A stretch of 64,000 nt of DNA, taken from positions 124,001 through 188,000 of the forward strand of contig NZ_PPEI02000001.1 of assembly GCF_002899895.1 (NCBI RefSeq), read 5' to 3'. The notes under the pieces are model-generated. The model saw nothing but the letters and a program-made list of their open reading frames with translations. It searched no databases and was not told the DNA's origin. This document shows positions 18,969 to 26,840 of the stretch, one piece after another. Position 1 is the first letter of the stretch; every line of letters begins with the position of its first letter. Origin of the DNA: Chryseobacterium oncorhynchi (GTDB lineage Bacteria; Bacteroidota; Bacteroidia; Flavobacteriales; Weeksellaceae). Made by a program: the position numbers and the translations under genes.

Positions 18969-19244
18969 ATGAAAGAACTTAAACAATACACTGCATTTGC
19001 GATTGCAAAAGATGGAACACGCCATAGAATTGATGCCTCTTCCATCATCATCCAGCTTGAGGAAGAGGAAATTGAAATATCCTTACTCCCGCCACATCCT
19101 GTTTTTCAAGGGAAATTGACACTAACGACGGGGTCTGCCATCCAAGGCCGGGAGCAGGAAAGAGGATTGGGAACTTGGCTGATCATAGAACCGGGAGCTT
19201 CCAATGTAGTTCATATCACTCCGAAAAAGAACAAAGACATTTAA
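18969..19244 (+). CDS. Small conserved-looking hypothetical protein
   Basis: 91 residues, soluble, probably all-beta. The text has alternating hydrophobic strands (TAFAIAKDG, RIDASSIIIQL, EIEISLLPPHP) and a Gly-rich turn GSAIQGREQERGLGTWLII. No known family recognised. A TAnnTTTG element lies 24 bp upstream. It is separated from the rhodanese-like gene by 83 bp that contain another -7 element, so it is likely its own short transcript. Confidence 0.7.
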   Translation: MKELKQYTAFAIAKDGTRHRIDASSIIIQLEEEEIEISLLPPHPVFQGKLTLTTGSAIQGREQERGLGTWLIIEPGASNVVHITPKKNKDI

Positions 19245-19305
19245 AATCCCTAGTAATAATCAGTAAAATAGACATATGGCTATTTAACATCCAACAAATC
19301 ATTTA

Positions 19306-19313
19306 TATCTTTG
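19306..19313 (+). promoter_or_regulatory. Flavobacterial -7 element TATCTTTG before the rhodanese-like gene
   Basis: Exact TAnnTTTG match 14 bp before the ATG at 19328; a TTA sits 19 bp upstream at the -33 position. Confidence 0.5.
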
Positions 19314-19327
19314 TGAAAAATAGAAGT

Positions 19328-19756
19328 ATGAAGTATTTGTTTATTATGGTATGCTTTGTCTGCTCAATTTTTGGACAGGCACAGCAAACACAGAATCCAT
19401 GGAAAGACAGCCAGTTGATGGATCCTGCATTGTTGGCTTCAAGAATTGTAAAGCACAAAACCAAGGATCTGTTAATCATTTCAGTAGGTCCTGAGGCCAT
19501 CATTAAGGGTTCTGTAGATATCGGGCCGACTCATGAGCCTGAAAATCTTGAAAAATTAAGAAATTATCTTAAGGATATTCCTAAAAATAAGGAAGTTGTA
19601 ATCTACTGTGGATGTTGTCCTTTTGTAAAGTGCCCGAATATCCGACCTGCCTTTAACCTTTTAATGGAAATGGGCTTTAAAAATGCAAAACTTTTGAATC
19701 TTCCCAAAAACATCAAAACGGATTGGCTAGATAAAGATTATCCAACAAATGATTAA
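19328..19756 (+). CDS. Exported rhodanese-like protein
   Basis: 142 residues. The signal peptide (KYLFIMVCFVCSIFGQAQ) puts it in the periplasm. The body has the rhodanese order: LLIISVG, then the active-site loop after EVVIYCGCCPF with Cys94, Cys96, Cys97 and a further Cys102, then the closing GFKNAKLLNLP strand. A multi-cysteine loop rather than a single Cys is unusual. It overlaps the following thioredoxin-like gene by 8 bp, so translation is coupled and the pair probably works together in periplasmic thiol or sulfur handling. The start at 19328 is chosen because the longer frame lacks a signal and crosses the promoter. Confidence 0.88.
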   Translation: MKYLFIMVCFVCSIFGQAQQTQNPWKDSQLMDPALLASRIVKHKTKDLLIISVGPEAIIKGSVDIGPTHEPENLEKLRNYLKDIPKNKEVVIYCGCCPFVKCPNIRPAFNLLMEMGFKNAKLLNLPKNIKTDWLDKDYPTND

Positions 19757-20264
19757 TATGAGAACTCACTTTACAGTATTATTTTTCATCATTTTTTCAG
19801 GATATGCACTGGCCCAAAACAGTAAAATAGAAATTGGGAAGAAAGCTCCTGAAATTACAATGCCCAAGGTGGATGGAAGTTCATTTTCACTTTCAACATT
19901 AAAAGGAAAATTAGTACTTATCGATTTTTGGGCAACCTGGTGTGGCCCTTGTGTAGAAGAACAGCCAGAACTGAAAACGTTGTATGACACCTACGCTGAA
20001 CAGGTAAAGAGCAATAAGTTTGAAATACTTGGGGTTTCTCTGGATAAAAATAAAGACAGCTGGAAGAAAGTAATAGATCGTTTTAAGATCAATTGGTTAC
20101 AAATCAGCGATCTGAAATTCTGGAAAAGTCCGGTAGCAAAATCCTATGAGGTTGATGAACTCCCTTTTAATGTCATTATTGATGGTGAAGGGACTATCAT
20201 TGCAAAAAATCTTCACGGTAAAGAATTGGAGGACTTTTTAAAGAAATTCTTAAGCCAGAATTAG
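19749..20264 (+). CDS. TlpA-like thiol-disulfide oxidoreductase
   Basis: Periplasmic thioredoxin-fold protein, 171 residues. It has a signal peptide ending ALAQ near 22, then AhpC/TSA-redoxin-type fold with active site WCGPC (Cys65, Cys68) in DFWATWCGPCVEEQ and the cis-Pro region ELPFNVIID near 139. It probably reduces disulfides, for example in cytochrome maturation or in partnership with the preceding rhodanese-like protein, whose gene it overlaps. A second ATG three codons in is an equal start choice. A strong terminator follows. Confidence 0.93.
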   Translation: MINMRTHFTVLFFIIFSGYALAQNSKIEIGKKAPEITMPKVDGSSFSLSTLKGKLVLIDFWATWCGPCVEEQPELKTLYDTYAEQVKSNKFEILGVSLDKNKDSWKKVIDRFKINWLQISDLKFWKSPVAKSYEVDELPFNVIIDGEGTIIAKNLHGKELEDFLKKFLSQN

Positions 20265-20291
20265 AGTAAAAAGATCTTATTCGATATTTTT

Positions 20292-20323
20292 AAGAGCAGT
20301 AATGAATTTTACTGCTCTTTTTC
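20292..20323 (+). terminator. Terminator after the TlpA-like gene
   Basis: Perfect stem AAGAGCAGTAA / TTACTGCTCTT (20292-20302, 20309-20319) and T-run. Confidence 0.9.
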
Positions 20324-20407
20324 TATGACAAAAACTTTCATATACATTTAAAAGGAGTTGATATACAATATCTAAAAACTAATTTTCAGACATTGTACCT
20401 TGGTTCT

Positions 20408-20806
20408 ATGAAAAAAAACTACTATCTCAGACTAGCATTATCCGTCATTTTGCTGATGCATAGTGTAATTTCTATTTTCAGCGGAGATGTCAATACCTTT
20501 GGACTTCAATATTTGAATACTATAGGATTCAGTCCAATAGGACTTTATCTTGCGTGGGCCGTCAAGTTGATCCATTTTGTTTCCGTTCCGTTACTCTGGT
20601 TTGATCGATACCTGAAACCTATAGCCATCGGCAATATTGTGATCTTTATCTTAGGGATCTATTTTGTTCATTGGCAAAACGGATGGTTTGTTGTAGGTGG
20701 CGGAACTAACGGTATTGAATTTAACGTTCTGCTGATATTCTGTTTTTTTAATCTCATTTTTCCCAAAGTACAATTTCTAAGCAGGAAAAATAATGGTAGT
20801 TTGTAG
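20408..20806 (+). CDS. DoxX-family small membrane protein
   Basis: 132 residues with four predicted membrane helices (about 6-26, 45-68, 72-92 and 105-122) and the DoxX-like GLYLAWAVKLIHFVSVPLL segment. DoxX proteins are small quinone- or thiosulfate-linked membrane proteins, but most family members have no known role. The ATG at 20408 is preferred; an upstream TTG would add five residues inside a TACCTTGG -7-like site. It stands alone before the LytS-type kinase. Confidence 0.85.
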   Translation: MKKNYYLRLALSVILLMHSVISIFSGDVNTFGLQYLNTIGFSPIGLYLAWAVKLIHFVSVPLLWFDRYLKPIAIGNIVIFILGIYFVHWQNGWFVVGGGTNGIEFNVLLIFCFFNLIFPKVQFLSRKNNGSL

Positions 20807-20895
20807 ATGAATAGCTAGATTTGGTAGCTTTTATATTTTTATATTTTTATATTTGACTGAACAATATTACTTTACAATCTAAAACTATCATAAGC

Positions 20896-21969
20896 TTGAA
20901 ATCCGACCGAAAATCTAAGCTGCACATTCATTTGCTCTTTTGGATATTGTATTATATACTTGAGGTTTATCTTGACTTTTACTGGTCCAGATATCAGTTC
21001 CCAAATTTCCAATGGCAGATAAGGCTTCAGAATACTCTCATTCTGGAATTAGGGTATCTTTTGGTTAAAATTCCTCTTGCTTACTCTTTATTATATGTTT
21101 ATGAGAAAGTACATACTAAAGCATTCTTCAAGTATTTACTTTCAATTTTTATTGTAGTAATAGCTGTTTTGGTACATCGTTTTTTCACCCATTATATTAT
21201 TTATCCTTATATCTATGGCGTTACAGAAATGTTGGATGGTAAGCAACCTTCAGGATATATGAATGGGTTGGTGGCATTCAATTCATTCATGGATCTTATT
21301 TTTATGGTAGGGTTAGTCTTTGGGATTGAAATTACAAGGCAGAAAAGCCTGTTAAAGGATCAGATTTCCCAATTGAAATCTGAAAAGCTTGATCAGGAAT
21401 TAACAATGCTTAAAGCTCAGATCAACCCTCACTTTCTGTTCAATACATTGAATAACATCTACGGAATGGCTCTTAAAAAAGCAGATGAAACCCCAGATGT
21501 CATTCTTCAGCTGTCAAAGGTCATGCGATACAACATTTATGAGGCTGCAGAAAAAAATATTTCGATTGAAAAGGACATTGAAAATATTAAGGATTTTATA
21601 CAGATCCAGAAAATACGACACCATCATTTGAGCATCAGTTTACATGAAGATATTGATAACCCTTCTCAGAAAATATCACCGCTTATCTTGATTCAATTTA
21701 TAGAAAATGCTTTTAAACATGGTATTTCTGAAAGTCTTGGTGATGCATTTATCCATATTAACATTCAATTGAAAAACGGAATTCTCACTTATTTTATAGA
21801 AAACTCCAAGGAAGAAAGGTCTCATGAACATTCTACTAAAATAGGTCTGAAAAACATTCGCAGACAGCTTGAACTGCTTTATCCTAACCACAGACTCACT
21901 GTAGAAAATAAAAACGACAGGTATATTGTACAACTCATTATAGATTTCAATGATAAATTCAGCTCCTAA
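20896..21969 (+). CDS. LytS/YehU-type sensor histidine kinase, TTG start
   Basis: Membrane histidine kinase of the HisK (PF06580) type. It has four hydrophobic segments (about 10-30, 42-64, 72-95 and 128-150) and a short coiled coil, then the phospho-acceptor motif QINPHFLFNTLNN with His179. The ATPase domain contains the N-box FIENAFKHG near 275 and a degenerate G-box IGLKNIRRQL near 318. No ATG is available before the first helix, so TTG at 20896 is the start. A TATATTTG -7 element lies at 20848-20855. It overlaps its response regulator by 20 bp. The family senses varied envelope signals or metabolites. Confidence 0.94.
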   Translation: MKSDRKSKLHIHLLFWILYYILEVYLDFYWSRYQFPNFQWQIRLQNTLILELGYLLVKIPLAYSLLYVYEKVHTKAFFKYLLSIFIVVIAVLVHRFFTHYIIYPYIYGVTEMLDGKQPSGYMNGLVAFNSFMDLIFMVGLVFGIEITRQKSLLKDQISQLKSEKLDQELTMLKAQINPHFLFNTLNNIYGMALKKADETPDVILQLSKVMRYNIYEAAEKNISIEKDIENIKDFIQIQKIRHHHLSISLHEDIDNPSQKISPLILIQFIENAFKHGISESLGDAFIHINIQLKNGILTYFIENSKEERSHEHSTKIGLKNIRRQLELLYPNHRLTVENKNDRYIVQLIIDFNDKFSS

Positions 21970-22651
21970 AAAATACAACTGCATTATTGTAGAAGACGAA
22001 CCTATTGCTGCAGAAATTCTGGAAACATTTATTTCCCGGGATCCTGAACTGAACCTGATTGGCAAATGTGCCGATGCAGTGTATGCAAACAGTCTTCTGA
22101 ACATTCATGAGGTAGATCTGATGTTTTTAGATCTCCATCTTCCGGTTGTTAAAGGCTTTGATTTTTTACGAAAACTTACGAATCCGCCATTGGTTATTGT
22201 AACAACAGCCTATCATCAATATGCAGTAGAAGGATATGAACTGGATATTGCAGATTATCTCCTGAAGCCTATTCCCTATGAAAGATTTGTGACCGCTATT
22301 GGGAAATTCAAATACTTAATGGAAGCAGAGGATGCCTTACTGGAGATGGCTGAACGTGATCATATTTTCATCAGCAGTGGCAAAAAACAGGTGAAGATTA
22401 TTCTACAGGATATTTTTTATATTGAAAGCTTAAGAGAGTACATTAATATTCATACCAAGACAGATACTTTTACCTTCAAAATGCCGATTAGCAAAATAGA
22501 GGAGTGTCTGAACCCAAAAATGTTTACCCGTATTCACAAATCCTATATTATTTCTAAACCTAAAGTGGAAGAAAAATCTGCCAGTATTGTTCAGATTAAA
22601 GGAAAAAAACTGCCTATTGGCAGAACCTATAAACCATTTATCAATCTTTAA
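21950..22651 (+). CDS. LytTR-family response regulator
   Basis: 233-residue partner of the preceding kinase. The receiver domain (about 10-125) has Glu15/Asp16, phospho-Asp61 in FLDLHLPV and Lys in YLLKPI. The C-terminal LytTR DNA-binding domain (about 135-232) has the typical IFYIESLREYINIHT and FTRIHKSYIIS signatures. No obvious imperfect LytTR direct repeat was found in the flanking DNA. The nearest neighbour downstream is on the other strand, so its targets lie elsewhere. Confidence 0.95.
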   Translation: MINSAPKKYNCIIVEDEPIAAEILETFISRDPELNLIGKCADAVYANSLLNIHEVDLMFLDLHLPVVKGFDFLRKLTNPPLVIVTTAYHQYAVEGYELDIADYLLKPIPYERFVTAIGKFKYLMEAEDALLEMAERDHIFISSGKKQVKIILQDIFYIESLREYINIHTKTDTFTFKMPISKIEECLNPKMFTRIHKSYIISKPKVEEKSASIVQIKGKKLPIGRTYKPFINL

Positions 22652-22864
22652 TTTCTCTCTTTTTACCGATCATAGACCACAGTTTTCTATTGATAGATAA
22701 TTTTTCCGTATCTCTATCCATTTACCCAAATTTGAAGTATCATCTTAAGCACTTTAGAAATAGAAGTCTTGTAGGAGTATTTTACAGTAAAACTTTTCTA
22801 TGACAAGACGAAACGATAAGAAATATAATGAGGTTGGTTTATTATTCCAATGTTGAATAATGTT

Positions 22865-22900
22865 TTGGCTTAAATCTGTATTGATTTAAGCCAATTTTCT
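22865..22900 (+). terminator. Strong hairpin terminator on the + strand
   Basis: Perfect 12-bp stem TTGGCTTAAATC / GATTTAAGCCAA with a 6-base loop, followed by TTTTCTTTTT. The T-run is on the + side only, about 210 bp after the response-regulator stop, so it ends either a long 3' UTR or a short transcript from 22652-22864. Confidence 0.85.
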
Positions 22901-22907
22901 TTTTAAA

Positions 22908-23225
22908 TTAAAAAAGCTTGAGTCCAACAATTCCGACTACAATCAGTAATGCGGACAATAGTCTTAAAACACTTGCTGAGTCCTGAAAAAACAGAATACC
23001 AACCGCCAAAGTTCCTACTGCCCCTATTCCCGTCCAAACGGCATAGGCTGTACCAATAGGAATACTTTTCTGGGCATACCAGAGAAATCCACCACTCACC
23101 GTCATACATAATATCGAAAACATGATCCAGTTCCATTTACTATTTCCCGGTTGCTGAGAGAGTTTAAGACCCAATGGCCATCCAATTTCAAAAATTCCTG
23201 CAATGATTAATGCAATCCAGTTCAT
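22908..23225 (-). CDS. SMR transporter of the Gdx/SugE subgroup
   Basis: Small multidrug resistance family protein, 105 residues, four membrane helices, functioning as an antiparallel dimer. Glu13 in the first helix is the essential proton/substrate site. The third-helix motif PIGTAYAVWTGIGAVGT is characteristic of the Gdx/SugE guanidinium-exporter subgroup rather than of EmrE-type drug pumps. I looked for a guanidine riboswitch in the upstream DNA and saw none. Function as guanidinium/H+ antiporter is by family. Confidence 0.9.
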   Translation of the reverse strand: MNWIALIIAGIFEIGWPLGLKLSQQPGNSKWNWIMFSILCMTVSGGFLWYAQKSIPIGTAYAVWTGIGAVGTLAVGILFFQDSASVLRLLSALLIVVGIVGLKLF

Positions 23226-23527
23226 ATTATTTATTTTAATGACATTCCGAATGAAAATCTAATGTATTAAGAACATCGTTACGTTTAAAATGGTTCTCTA
23301 CAATAGAATAATTCAACAATATTACGATCACAAAATTACCATTACCCATTCATATTCAGTATGGTAAATTACGTGACACGGCAAAAAACACTGATGAAAC
23401 GTAATATACTTACTGTGAAACGGGAAGCATTTTGAAATCAAATCCAGGCTTGAATATCATTGAATATTGATACCTTTAAGCAATAAAAAAACCAATGCAG
23501 ATCTATTGTATTTAATTCATTTCAGCT
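23226..23527. other. Divergent intergenic region with one inverted repeat
   Basis: About 300 bp between the SMR gene and the DNA glycosylase, holding both promoters. The only structure seen is TTACCAT (23336-23342) against ATGGTAA (23361-23367), an inverted repeat with an 18-bp gap that could be an operator. No gene, riboswitch or clear promoter pair recognised. Confidence 0.4.
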
Positions 23528-24031
23528 ATGCTAACAGATATTATTACCTCCAACCTTAGTGTTATTTTTTGCGGAATTAATCCCGGTTTAAAATCATCAA
23601 ATGACGGTCATCATTTTTCAGGAAAGAGTAACCGTTTTTGGAAAGTCCTTCATCAGTCAGGTTTTACTCCGTACGAAATTGAAGCTGTGAATGATACCTC
23701 TATTCTGGATTTTGGATTTGGCTTAACAACCGCTGTAGCAAGAGCAACTTCCCGTGCTGACGAACTTTCAAAGGAAGAGTTTGAAGGTGCACTTGAAAGT
23801 TTCACCAATAAAATAATGGAATTCCAACCTCAATATATAGCTTTTCTTGGTAAAGCTGCTTACAAGGCTTTTTCTAAAAAGAAAGAAATCCAATGGGGAC
23901 AGCAGCCGGAGGATTTTTGTGGAGCTAAAGTATGGGTTCTACCCAATACCAGTGGGTTAAATCGTGGATTTTCTCTTGATCAACTTGTCACTTATTACAA
24001 AGAGTTTTATCAAACAATTCATGAATCGTAA
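23528..24031 (+). CDS. mug: Mismatch-specific uracil/thymine DNA glycosylase (Mug/TDG family)
   Basis: Removes uracil, ethenocytosine or mispaired thymine opposite G in base-excision repair. The family signatures are clear: FCGINPGLKS (14-23), where the Asn is catalytic in Mug/TDG, and PNTSGLNRGF (near 137), which corresponds to the intercalating/binding loop of E. coli Mug. 167 residues matches the bacterial enzyme. It ends 3 bp from the stop of the convergent 3-methyladenine glycosylase. Confidence 0.94.
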   Translation: MLTDIITSNLSVIFCGINPGLKSSNDGHHFSGKSNRFWKVLHQSGFTPYEIEAVNDTSILDFGFGLTTAVARATSRADELSKEEFEGALESFTNKIMEFQPQYIAFLGKAAYKAFSKKKEIQWGQQPEDFCGAKVWVLPNTSGLNRGFSLDQLVTYYKEFYQTIHES

Positions 24032-24034
24032 TAT

Positions 24035-24640
24035 TCATATTTTATTGGGTTTACTCACATATTTGTTTCCTTTCACAAAAAAGCGCCAGGGTAGCAAAGC
24101 ATCTTCCTGTGCATAAGCAACCCCTATACGAGGTCCTGCCATGATTTTGTCCGGATGATAAAAAACACCCTGATCTTCAATCCAGATTTCAGTTCCCACC
24201 AGATCTTTTTTGTTAAAAGAACGATCAATTCCTAAGGCTTTAGCCGCAGATCCGGGACCAGAGGAAATGGCAGCTTTGGAAGCAGGCATATTTCTCCTTA
24301 TTTCCATGAACTCTTTACCAATTAGGGGTTCAATCGCCCTCACTAAGACAGCATGAGGATCACCTTCAACAGAGGTTACAACATTGAACAAATGATGAAT
24401 CCCATAGCATAAATACACATAGGAAACACCACCATGATTGTATAACGTTTCTGTTCTGTCAGTTCGTCTGCCTCCGTAAGCATGAGATGCTTTATCCTGT
24501 ACTCCAAAGTAAGCTTCTGTTTCTACAATAATTCCTGCAGTAACATGACCGTCAATTTCTGTAAACAGGACTTTACCCAACAGATCCTGAGCAAGAAAAA
24601 GGACATCCTGATTGGAATAGTAGGAAAGGGGTAATTTCAC
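24035..24640 (-). CDS. DNA-3-methyladenine glycosylase (AAG/MPG family)
   Basis: Base-excision repair enzyme removing alkylated and deaminated purines, with the mammalian AAG/MPG fold. Signatures: VETEAYFG (39-46, with the catalytic glutamate), ASHAYGGRRTDRTETLYN, VSYVYLCYGIHHLFNVV, and SGPGSAAKALGID, all in family order. 201 residues, cytoplasmic. It is convergent with the Mug gene with only 3 bp between stops and no terminator, so the two transcripts overlap. Confidence 0.95.
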   Translation of the reverse strand: MKLPLSYYSNQDVLFLAQDLLGKVLFTEIDGHVTAGIIVETEAYFGVQDKASHAYGGRRTDRTETLYNHGGVSYVYLCYGIHHLFNVVTSVEGDPHAVLVRAIEPLIGKEFMEIRRNMPASKAAISSGPGSAAKALGIDRSFNKKDLVGTEIWIEDQGVFYHPDKIMAGPRIGVAYAQEDALLPWRFFVKGNKYVSKPNKI

Positions 24641-24726
24641 ATGAATGATTTTAGAGATGTTGAATCAAAATTAATGATAATAATTTATTTTTTTGAATAG
24701 AAAATATTCTTGACAATACCATAAAT

Positions 24727-24758
24727 GAAAAGCCTCATAATAAGATATGAGGCTTTGT
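24727..24758 (-). terminator. Terminator after the aminopeptidase P gene
   Basis: Stem AAAGCCTCAT / ATGAGGCTTT (24729-24738, 24747-24756) around an 8-base loop; read on the minus strand it is followed by TTCATTT. Confidence 0.75.
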
Positions 24759-24790
24759 TTTATCTTTCTTCCAAAGGAAAAATAGTGTAT

Positions 24791-26185
24791 TTAAGCTAAA
24801 TGCTCTGCTCTGTAATTTTCAATTTCATCAACCGACTTAATTAATCCGTTCCCCAGAAGTCTGTAACTGTCATCGGTAATCAGGAAGTCGTCTTCTACGC
24901 GTATTCCTCCAAAATTACGGTATTCATTTACTTTGTCATAATTAATGAAATCTGCATTTTTATTTTCTGACTGCCAAATATCAATCAATTCAGGGATCAT
25001 ATAAATACCCGGTTCAACCGTTACTACAAATCCTGATTCCAAAGATTTTCCTAAACGTAAAGATTTAAGCCCAAACGTTCTGGTATCCTTTGGTTCCTCT
25101 TCGGTATAACCAACATATTGTTCTTCAAGATCTTCCATATCATGTACATCAAGTCCCATTTGGTGCCCTAATCCACATTGGAAAAATAGGGTATGTGCAT
25201 GGTTCTGTACTGCTTCCTCTGGATTACCTTTCATCAACCCCAAATCAATAAGTCCCTCTACCAGATGCTGAGATGCTTTCAGATGGATATCTTTAAATTT
25301 CGTTCCGGGTTTAAGAAGATGTTGTGCCTTATTAAAAGCATTCAGAACCACTTCATACATTTCCTTTTGTTTGGTACTAAAAGTGTTGCTTACAGGAAAT
25401 GTTCTGGTTAGATCTCCTGCATATCCCATTGCTGTTTCAGCTCCGGAATCATTAAGAAAAAGATCTCCGTCTTTCAAAGTATTGAGACGATAATGATTGT
25501 GAAGGATACCTCCATTTATGGTAACAATCGGAGGATAAGACATCTGGCACTCTTTATTAGCGGCAAGGTATTGAATGGCATTTGCTATTTCATATTCTTT
25601 AATTCCGGGCTTTGCTATACGCATTGCCAAAAGGTGCATTTCATTGGATGTGTTCACCGCTTGTTCAATCTGTACTATCTCCTGAGCTTCTTTTATAGAT
25701 CTTTGCTTTACAATAGCCTTAATCATCTCTACAGAAGGTTGAAGCTCTGCTATTTTAATCCCCAGAAGATCGGCCAATACAATTTTATTTGAAGACTGGT
25801 AGGGTGGAAGGTAGTGTATCTTTCTGCCTGATGCCAAGGCTTTTAAAATATATTGAGAAAGTTCTGTATACGGTAAAACTTCCTGTACTCCGGACTTTAG
25901 ACATTTCTCTTTCAAGGTTTCCTGCCTGCCCATCCATACAATATCATCTATACTCAGTTCATCTCCGAAAACAATGTGCTTATTTTCATCAATATCAATA
26001 ATAGCTGCAATTCTGGGCTCCTGAATTCCCCAATAGTATAAATAAGTACTGTCTTGGCGGAAATAATAAGGATTATGCTCAAAATTTACAGGATTCTCTA
26101 TATTTCCTAAAAACAATAAAATTCCATTAGCTACATTATTTTGCAATGTGGCTCTTCTGTCTTGGTAGGTTTGTGCTGAAAACAT
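24791..26185 (-). CDS. Xaa-Pro aminopeptidase (aminopeptidase P family, M24B)
   Basis: Cytoplasmic metallopeptidase releasing N-terminal residues before proline. The N-terminal AMP_N domain covers about 1-135, with FRQDSTYLYYWG near 42. The pita-bread catalytic domain follows, with the five metal ligands recognisable: Asp in LNDSGAETAMGYAGD and its second Asp in GDLTRTF, His in GLGHQMGLDVHD, Glu in VEPGIYMIP and Glu in GGIRVEDDF. 464 residues is normal. Transcribed alone with a terminator. Confidence 0.96.
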   Translation of the reverse strand: MFSAQTYQDRRATLQNNVANGILLFLGNIENPVNFEHNPYYFRQDSTYLYYWGIQEPRIAAIIDIDENKHIVFGDELSIDDIVWMGRQETLKEKCLKSGVQEVLPYTELSQYILKALASGRKIHYLPPYQSSNKIVLADLLGIKIAELQPSVEMIKAIVKQRSIKEAQEIVQIEQAVNTSNEMHLLAMRIAKPGIKEYEIANAIQYLAANKECQMSYPPIVTINGGILHNHYRLNTLKDGDLFLNDSGAETAMGYAGDLTRTFPVSNTFSTKQKEMYEVVLNAFNKAQHLLKPGTKFKDIHLKASQHLVEGLIDLGLMKGNPEEAVQNHAHTLFFQCGLGHQMGLDVHDMEDLEEQYVGYTEEEPKDTRTFGLKSLRLGKSLESGFVVTVEPGIYMIPELIDIWQSENKNADFINYDKVNEYRNFGGIRVEDDFLITDDSYRLLGNGLIKSVDEIENYRAEHLA

Positions 26186-26348
26186 ATGTTATGAATACTT
26201 TTTATTTTAAAAGTTTAAAGTTACAATTTTGTACTGTTTGTACCCTTTATTATTTCCTATCTATGGAAAAAAGAATTATCCTTAATTCTTCTGGGCAGAA
26301 TCTAAAACATTTCATTAATCAGATAATTTGTTATAACTTGCGTACATT

Positions 26349-26765
26349 ATGATGTCCAAACGTTGCAAATATGCGCTAAAAGCAATGGTCAGGTTAGCAA
26401 GAAATTACAATCAAGGCTTTCTGCCCACTTCTATTATTGCACAGGATGAAAACATCCCCAAAAAATTTTTAGAGCAAATTCTTTTGGAACTTAAAAGATC
26501 CAAACTCGTGAACAGCAAACAGGGTAAAGTAGGCGGATATTATCTGGTAAAATCTCCGGATGATGTTTCATTAGCAGACATTTACCGTATTTTTGACGGA
26601 CCTATTGCCTTAACTCCCTGTGTATCTTTAAACTTCTATGAAGCTTGCGATGATTGTATAGATGAAGCTTCGTGTTATCTTAGAAATGAACTTATTATTG
26701 TTCGAGAAAAAACCAGACAAAGTATGATGGAGGCCACTCTGACTACGTTTATCAACAAAAAATAA
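26349..26765 (+). CDS. Rrf2-family regulator, probable control gene for sulfur assimilation
   Basis: 138-residue winged-helix regulator. The HTH region (about 5-65: KYALKAMVRLA ... KGKVGGYYL type) and the 'KSPDDVSLADIYRIFDG' wing-to-dimer helix are classic Rrf2. Four cysteines form C91-x8-C100-x2-C103-x5-C109, where IscR-type members hold an iron-sulfur cluster; CymR-type members lack it. The gene sits immediately before the cysteine operon, as expected for a cysteine/sulfur sensor. An ATG at 26352 is an equal start. Direct binding to the operator candidate at 26784-26801 is inference. Confidence 0.9.
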   Translation: MMSKRCKYALKAMVRLARNYNQGFLPTSIIAQDENIPKKFLEQILLELKRSKLVNSKQGKVGGYYLVKSPDDVSLADIYRIFDGPIALTPCVSLNFYEACDDCIDEASCYLRNELIIVREKTRQSMMEATLTTFINKK

Positions 26766-26783
26766 TTTTTTTTCATTTAAATT

Positions 26784-26824
26784 CTACTAATTTGATAGGA
26801 GTAATAGAATTTTATATATATTTG
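26784..26824 (+). promoter_or_regulatory. Promoter of the sulfate-assimilation operon with an operator-like inverted repeat
   Basis: -7 element TATATTTG (26817-26824) with TTG (26792-26794) 22 bp upstream. The imperfect inverted repeat CTACTA-N6-TAGGAG (26784-26801) covers the -33 element, so a bound regulator, presumably the adjacent Rrf2 protein, would block transcription. The start codon of cysH lies 16 bp after the -7 element. Confidence 0.55.
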
Positions 26825-26840
26825 CAAGAATAAATTTCAA

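Noticed and set aside
23226-23500. Possible guanidine riboswitch upstream of the Gdx/SugE-type gene
   Set aside because: I looked for the conserved ykkC and mini-ykkC (paired ACGR loop) features on the minus strand and did not find them.
26264-26352. 29-codon frame before the Rrf2 gene
   Set aside because: No cysteine enrichment or other pattern, no ribosome site, and it runs into the Rrf2 start; more likely leader DNA.
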